From Streptomyces monomycini (GTDB lineage: Bacteria > Actinomycetota > Actinomycetes > Streptomycetales > Streptomycetaceae), in the NCBI RefSeq assembly GCF_022271435.1, contig NZ_JAFIQY010000003.1, positions 248,001 to 312,000 of the forward strand: a stretch of DNA of 64,000 nt. Direction: 5' to 3'. The position numbers and the translations under genes are program-made. Position 1 is the stretch's first letter. Each line of letters begins with the position of its first letter. Shown piece after piece: positions 59,990 through 64,000 of this stretch. The notes below the pieces were generated by a model, which worked only from the letters and a program-made list of their open reading frames with translations, made no database searches and was not told the origin of the DNA.

Positions 59990-60919
59990 ATGGCTCCACC
60001 ACAGGGGAACAGCTCAGGAAACACCGCATCAGGGTTCCGCCGCCGCTCACTGCTCGCAGGAGCGGCGGCGCTGGGTTTGACGGGGGCGCTGGGGGCGACG
60101 GCCGGTTGCTCGCAGGTCGACATCACCGGAGCTACGGACGGGGGTCACCTACTCGACGATCTTCGCAGCAGGAAAGTCGTACGGATGGGCATCGCCAGCG
60201 AGCCGCCGTACGCGTCGATCAACAGCCAGGGCGAACTGACCGGCGAGGCGCCCGCCGTGGCCAAGACCATCTTCCAGCGGCTGGGAGTGGAGCGCTTCGA
60301 GCCGGTGCCGGTCGAGTTCCAGGCGCTCGTGCCCGGCCTGCACTCCTTCCAGTACGACGTGATCGTGGCCGGCATGTTCATCAACAAGGCGCGCTGCCAG
60401 GCCGTGCTCTTCTCCGACCCGGACTACGAGTCGAAGGACGGCTTCCTCGTACCGAAGGGCAACCCGAAGAAGATCACCTCGTACCGGGACGTGGCCGAGG
60501 GCGGGTTCCGGATGGGCACCGGCATCGGTTACGCGGAGATCGACTACGCGGTCGGCAACGGCGTCGCCAAGGGGAGGATCCAGACGTACGGCGACCAGAT
60601 CGCCGGCATGGAGGCCCTGGAGGCCGACCGCATCGACTGCTTCGCCGGCACCGCGCTGACCATGATGGAGGCGCTGAAGACCGGCAAGCACCCCAAGGTG
60701 GAGATGACCCGCCCCTTCACGCCGGAGGTGGACGGCAAACCCCAGCGGGACGGCGGCGGTTACGGCTTCCGGATCGGCGAGACGAAGCTGCGGGACGCCT
60801 TCAACGGCGAGCTGCACAAGCTGAAGAAGAGCGGCGAACTCCTGCGCATCGCCCGGCCCTTCGGCTTCACCGAGGACTTCATGACCGACCTCACGGCGAA
60901 GGAGCTCTGTGCCCGGTGA
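59990..60919 (+). CDS. ehuB: EhuB-type amino-acid/ectoine-binding lipoprotein, 309 aa
   Basis: Family-3 solute-binding protein with a twin-Arg lipoprotein leader: GFRRRSLLAGAAALGLTGALG followed by ATAGC (lipid-attached Cys). Ligand-domain blocks are VVRMGIASEPPYASINSQGELTGEAPAVAKTIF, YDVIVAGMFINKARC, DGFLVPKGNPKKI and MEALEADRIDCFAGT. The layout matches EhuB, the ectoine/hydroxyectoine-binding protein, which these importers are often named after. ATG 59990 is used (weak ribosome site). The real ligand is open because the ectoine-degrading enzymes are absent. Confidence 0.82.
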   Translation: MAPPQGNSSGNTASGFRRRSLLAGAAALGLTGALGATAGCSQVDITGATDGGHLLDDLRSRKVVRMGIASEPPYASINSQGELTGEAPAVAKTIFQRLGVERFEPVPVEFQALVPGLHSFQYDVIVAGMFINKARCQAVLFSDPDYESKDGFLVPKGNPKKITSYRDVAEGGFRMGTGIGYAEIDYAVGNGVAKGRIQTYGDQIAGMEALEADRIDCFAGTALTMMEALKTGKHPKVEMTRPFTPEVDGKPQRDGGGYGFRIGETKLRDAFNGELHKLKKSGELLRIARPFGFTEDFMTDLTAKELCAR

Positions 60920-61647
60920 CCGGAGCCTTGTGGGAACTGTTCTTCGAAGGGGTGTGGATCACCGTCCAGCTGATGGTCTACAGCGCCGTGCTGGCCGCCG
61001 CCGTCGCCTTCGGCATCGGCCTGGCCCGTACGTCCCGGCTGTGGATCGTGCGCTTCCTGTCCGGTGTCTACGTGGAGTTCTTCCGCGGCACCTCGGCGCT
61101 GGTCCTGATGTTCTGGCTGTTCTTCGCGCTGCCGCTGCTGGGCTGGCAGCTGGCCGGCCTCTGGGCGGGCACCCTGGCGCTCGGTCTGTCCTACGGGGCG
61201 TACGGCTCCGAGGTCGTGCGCGGCTCCGTCCAGGCGGTGGCACCCGCCCAGCGTGAGGCGGCGATCGCGCTGAGCTTCACGCCGTGGCAGCGGATGCGCA
61301 AGGTCATCCTGCCGCAGGCCGTGCCGGAGATGATGCCGCCGTTCAACAACCTGCTGATCGAGCTTCTCAAGGGCACCGCGCTGGCCTCGCTGCTGTCGAT
61401 CGGTGAACTGACCTTCCAGGCCAAGCTGGCCCGGCTCTCCACCGGCCAGAGCGCCCAGGTCTACGGGATCATCCTGGTCCTCTACTTCGTGATCGCGTTC
61501 GTGGTGACCCGGATCATGCGCCTGCTGGAGCGCCGGGCCAAGGCGTCGATCGGCCGCGCGCCGGAGAAGTCCGGCTGGTTCTCCCGGCGGCTGCCGATCG
61601 GCGGGCCGGGCCCGCAGGTGACCACCGCCCCCGGAGGTAAGCCGTGA
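60916..61647 (+). CDS. ehuC: EhuC-type ABC permease, 243 aa
   Basis: HisM-type amino-acid permease with five helices from WITVQLMVYSAVLAAAVAFGIGL and the EAA loop QREAAIALSFTPWQRMRKVILPQAVP, which meets the ATPase. GTG 60916 overlaps the ehuB stop (GTGA), and AAGGAG lies 11 nt upstream. The end is a cytoplasmic basic tail. Confidence 0.88.
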   Translation: MTGALWELFFEGVWITVQLMVYSAVLAAAVAFGIGLARTSRLWIVRFLSGVYVEFFRGTSALVLMFWLFFALPLLGWQLAGLWAGTLALGLSYGAYGSEVVRGSVQAVAPAQREAAIALSFTPWQRMRKVILPQAVPEMMPPFNNLLIELLKGTALASLLSIGELTFQAKLARLSTGQSAQVYGIILVLYFVIAFVVTRIMRLLERRAKASIGRAPEKSGWFSRRLPIGGPGPQVTTAPGGKP

Positions 61648-62297
61648 ACAACTGGTCCTGGGAGTACGTCGGCGACATCCTGCCCGACCTGCTCCACGGC
61701 TTGTGGATCACCGTGCAGGCGACGCTGCTCGGCTCGCTGGTGGCGTTCGCGCTCGGCCTGGTGTGGGCCCTGGCCCTGCGCTCCCCCAGCCGCTGGGTGA
61801 CGTGGCCGGTCAGCATCGTCGTGGAGTTCGTGCGCAACACGCCGCTGCTGGTGCAGCTGTTCTTCCTCTTCTTCGTGCTGCCGGGCTGGGGCCTGACCTT
61901 CGACCCGCTGACCACCGGCGTCATCGGACTCGGGCTGCACTACTCGACGTACACCGCCGAGGTCTACCGGGCGGGCATCGACGGCGTCCCGGAGGGCCAG
62001 TGGGAGGCGGCGACGGCGCTGAGCCTGCCGCGCCGGCGCACCTGGACCGCGGTGATCCTGCCGCAGGCGTTCCGCCGGGTGGTCCCGGCGCTCGGCAACT
62101 ACGTCATCGCGATGTTCAAGGACACGCCGATGCTGGCCGCGATCACCGTCGCGGAGCTGCTCTTCCAGGCGAACAGCATCAGCGCGACCACCTTCGACTA
62201 CATGGAGCCGATCACGGTCGTCGGCGTCCTGTTCATCGTGATCTCGTACCCCACCTCCCTTCTTCTGCGAGCCCTGGAGCGTCGCCTTGTCCGATGA
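61644..62297 (+). CDS. ehuD: EhuD-type ABC permease, 217 aa
   Basis: Second polar amino-acid permease. Helices begin WITVQATLLGSLVAFALGLVWAL; the EAA loop is QWEAATALSLPRRRTWTAVILPQAFR. GTG 61644 overlaps the ehuC stop by 4 nt and has GGAGG 6 nt upstream. With EhuC it forms the membrane heterodimer. Confidence 0.9.
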   Translation: MNNWSWEYVGDILPDLLHGLWITVQATLLGSLVAFALGLVWALALRSPSRWVTWPVSIVVEFVRNTPLLVQLFFLFFVLPGWGLTFDPLTTGVIGLGLHYSTYTAEVYRAGIDGVPEGQWEAATALSLPRRRTWTAVILPQAFRRVVPALGNYVIAMFKDTPMLAAITVAELLFQANSISATTFDYMEPITVVGVLFIVISYPTSLLLRALERRLVR

Positions 62298-63129
62298 CAG
62301 CAACCCCACACAGCCGGGGCAGCCGGCGCAGCCCGCGCCGCCCACGGTCGGCACCGCGGAGGACGGCCCCGAGCTGGTCCGTTTCGACCGGGTCACCAAG
62401 CGCTTCGGCGCGCACACCGTCCTGGACTCGCTGGACATGACGGTCTACTCCGGCAAGCACGTGACGCTGATAGGCCCGTCCGGGTCCGGCAAGACCACGA
62501 TCCTGCGGCTGCTGATGACGCTGCTGAAGCCGGAGGAAGGGAAGATCAAGGTCGGTGACGCGTACCTGACGCACGAGGAGAAGAACGGCAAGCTCGTGCC
62601 GGCGAGCGAGAAGCACTGCCGGGAGGTGCGCAAGAACATCGGAATGGTCTTCCAGCAGTTCAACCTCTTCCCCAACATGAAGGTGCTGCGCAACATCACC
62701 GAGGCGCCGGTGCACGTACTGGGCCTGGGCAAGGACGCCGCCGAGGAGCGGGCCCGCGGGCTGCTGGACCTGGTGGGCCTGACGCAGCACATCGACAAGT
62801 ACCCGTCGCAGCTCTCCGGCGGCCAGCAGCAGCGGGTCGCCATAGCGCGCGCCCTGGCCATGCGGCCGCAGGTGCTGCTGCTGGACGAGGTGACCAGCGC
62901 GCTCGACCCGGAGCTGGTGGCCGGCGTGCTGGACGTCCTGCGCGACATCGCGCACACCACCGACATCACCATGCTCTGCGTGACCCACGAGATGAACTTC
63001 GCGCGGGACATCTCGGACTGCGTGATGATGTTCGACCAGGGACGGGTGATCGAGTTCGGGACACCGGAGAAGATCTTCAGCGAACCGGAGAACGACCGCA
63101 CCCGGGAGTTCCTGAGCGCGGTCCTCTGA
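62287..63129 (+). CDS. ehuA: EhuA-type ABC ATPase, 280 aa
   Basis: ATPase with Walker A LIGPSGSGKTTILRL, Q-loop VFQQFNLFPNM, signature QLSGGQQQRVAIARALA, Walker B VLLLDEVTSALDP and switch His CVTHEM. TTG 62287 is used: it overlaps ehuD by 11 nt, GGAG lies ~10 nt upstream, and no ATG or GTG occurs until inside the conserved domain. A Pro/Gln-rich leader of ~25 residues precedes the domain. It energises EhuBCD. Confidence 0.92.
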   Translation: MSDDSNPTQPGQPAQPAPPTVGTAEDGPELVRFDRVTKRFGAHTVLDSLDMTVYSGKHVTLIGPSGSGKTTILRLLMTLLKPEEGKIKVGDAYLTHEEKNGKLVPASEKHCREVRKNIGMVFQQFNLFPNMKVLRNITEAPVHVLGLGKDAAEERARGLLDLVGLTQHIDKYPSQLSGGQQQRVAIARALAMRPQVLLLDEVTSALDPELVAGVLDVLRDIAHTTDITMLCVTHEMNFARDISDCVMMFDQGRVIEFGTPEKIFSEPENDRTREFLSAVL

Positions 63130-63429
63130 CGGCACGGTCCGTCCCGCGCGGCGTCCGGGAGCGGCCGCGGCCGCGTTCCGGGCGCCCCGCCGGACGGCGT
63201 AGCCGTCCTCCGCCATGGCCCGAGATGACCTGGGCATATGCCGGAGGACCACACCCCAGTACAGGTGCGTGGCCATCCCCCCTTTTCGGTCAAGACCCCC
63301 TCCGGCGGGCGGCTTTGGCCGCTATCGTGGTACGTGCCTCGCTGCCCGGGAACGGCCGGTAATGTTCGCCGGTCGTGACCGCCGGCGACGGCAGCGACGC
63401 AAACGGTCACAACCTGCTAGGGGGACACC
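63130..63429. promoter_or_regulatory. Gap and promoter region of the iclR-type gene
   Basis: 300 bp without a gene. CGGTC-GT-GACCG (63370-63381) is a perfect inverted repeat 49 bp before the regulator start, a possible autoregulatory site. GCATATGCC-type AT-richer stretches (63233-63300) may hold the promoter; I cannot place -10/-35 with confidence. Confidence 0.4.
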
Positions 63430-64000
63430 GTGGCGCTGAAGCCCGAGCCGACCGCGCCCTTCCACTCGGTGCAGTACGCCCTGCGCGTACTCGAAACCGT
63501 CGCCCGCCACGCCCGCGGGGTGTCGGACGTCCAGATCGCCCGCGAGACCGGCCTGCCGACCGGGCACCTCGCCCACATGCTGGCGATGCTGCGCCGCGAG
63601 GGCTATGTCGCGCAGGTCGCCGACGGTGCGTACGTCGTCGGCGAGTCCCTGGTCCTGCTCGGCTCGGGCGGCGGCCACGAGGAAGCGCTGCGCGACAAGC
63701 TCCAGCGCACCCTCGTCGAGCTGCGCGACTCGGTGGGCGCCGCGGTCTACATCAGCCGCTACATCGACGGCGAGGTCAAGATCCTGCACTACGCCGACGG
63801 ACCGCGGGCCCCCAAGGTCAACGAGTGGGCGGAATTCCGCCGGACGGCACATGCCAGCGCGGTCGGCAAGTGCCTGCTGGCGCAGCTGGACCACGACGGC
63901 CGGATGGACCACCTCTCCCGGCACAAGACCGCCCGCCTCACCTCCCGGACGATCACCAACGAGAAGGTGCTCTTCCACAAGCTGGACAGCCAGCCGCCGA
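63430..64000 (+). CDS. IclR-family regulator, 5' part only (190 residues visible)
   Basis: The gene runs past the window end. N-terminal winged HTH: SVQYALRVLETVARHARGVS, IARETGLPTGHLAHMLAMLRREGYV. The effector domain begins LRDKLQRTLVELRDSVGAAVYISRY and continues with ASAVGKCLLAQLD. GTG 63430 follows GGGGG. Its place directly after ehuA on the same strand makes it the likely controller of the transport and enzyme genes from 54797 on, with the imported compound or a product as effector (inferred). Confidence 0.85.
   Translation, partial: MALKPEPTAPFHSVQYALRVLETVARHARGVSDVQIARETGLPTGHLAHMLAMLRREGYVAQVADGAYVVGESLVLLGSGGGHEEALRDKLQRTLVELRDSVGAAVYISRYIDGEVKILHYADGPRAPKVNEWAEFRRTAHASAVGKCLLAQLDHDGRMDHLSRHKTARLTSRTITNEKVLFHKLDSQPP

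Noticed and set aside
63140..63200. Terminator after ehuA from the GCGGCCGCGGCCGC palindrome
   Set aside because: The element is self-complementary but has no loop or defined stem; I cannot support a terminator.

Overview
The window is chromosomal DNA of a Streptomyces species. Evidence: very high GC with strong third-position GC bias, GTG and TTG starts beside ATG, rare TTA codons confined to a few genes, and a gene order I recognise from the Streptomyces core chromosome (comparison with S. coelicolor is from memory). All sequence is single-copy; I see no insertion sequence, prophage, CRISPR array or rRNA.

Layout. (1) 1-2400: two small-immunity-type proteins (SUKH-4-like and YrhB-like). (2) 2440-13251: agmatinase and a divergent phosphatase, then a fatty/branched acyl-CoA block: TesB thioesterase, an LCAD-type acyl-CoA dehydrogenase, a TetR regulator, and the divergent leucine/isovalerate operon mccB-mccA-hmgL-acdH with two matching operator-like 16-mers in its promoter. 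(3) 13392-17386: secreted hexosaminidase and GlmS. The desferrioxamine genes that I recall between acdH and the hexosaminidase gene in S. coelicolor are not here. (4) 18131-21811: universal stress protein, small membrane protein, adpA with its TTA codon and an unusual His/Gly-rich tail, and ornA, followed by tRNA-His. (5) 22162-33256: a divergent oxidoreductase/AraC pair, then a cellulose locus: secreted GH5 and GH6 cellulases (each with one TTA codon and with CebR boxes upstream), cebR, and the cebEFG-bglC cello-oligosaccharide uptake operon with its own CebR box. AdpA, bldA and CebR probably all act on this locus. (6) 33375-41865: GH18 chitinase, a two-component system, a secreted protein, a spermidine-synthase-like protein, an NsdA-like TPR regulator and a histidine phosphatase. 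(7) 42184-49494: PAP2 phosphatase overlapping a tightly coupled three-gene cassette (RecB/Cas4-like Fe-S nuclease, unknown protein, SF1 helicase), then small conserved proteins. (8) 49636-54696: tRNA-Lys, a secreted M6-like protease, the cyclic-di-GMP protein CdgA and a flavin monooxygenase. (9) 54797-64000: two maleate-isomerase-like proteins, a 2-hydroxyacid dehydrogenase, an amidase, a DUF3830 protein, an EhuBCDA-type ABC importer and an IclR regulator cut by the window end.

The two best candidates for undescribed biology are the nuclease/unknown/helicase cassette (43169-47591), which looks like a split Dna2/AdnAB-like machine, and the Ehu-type transport locus (54797-64000). The latter carries an enzyme set that is not the known ectoine pathway and includes a maleate-isomerase paralogue lacking one catalytic cysteine.
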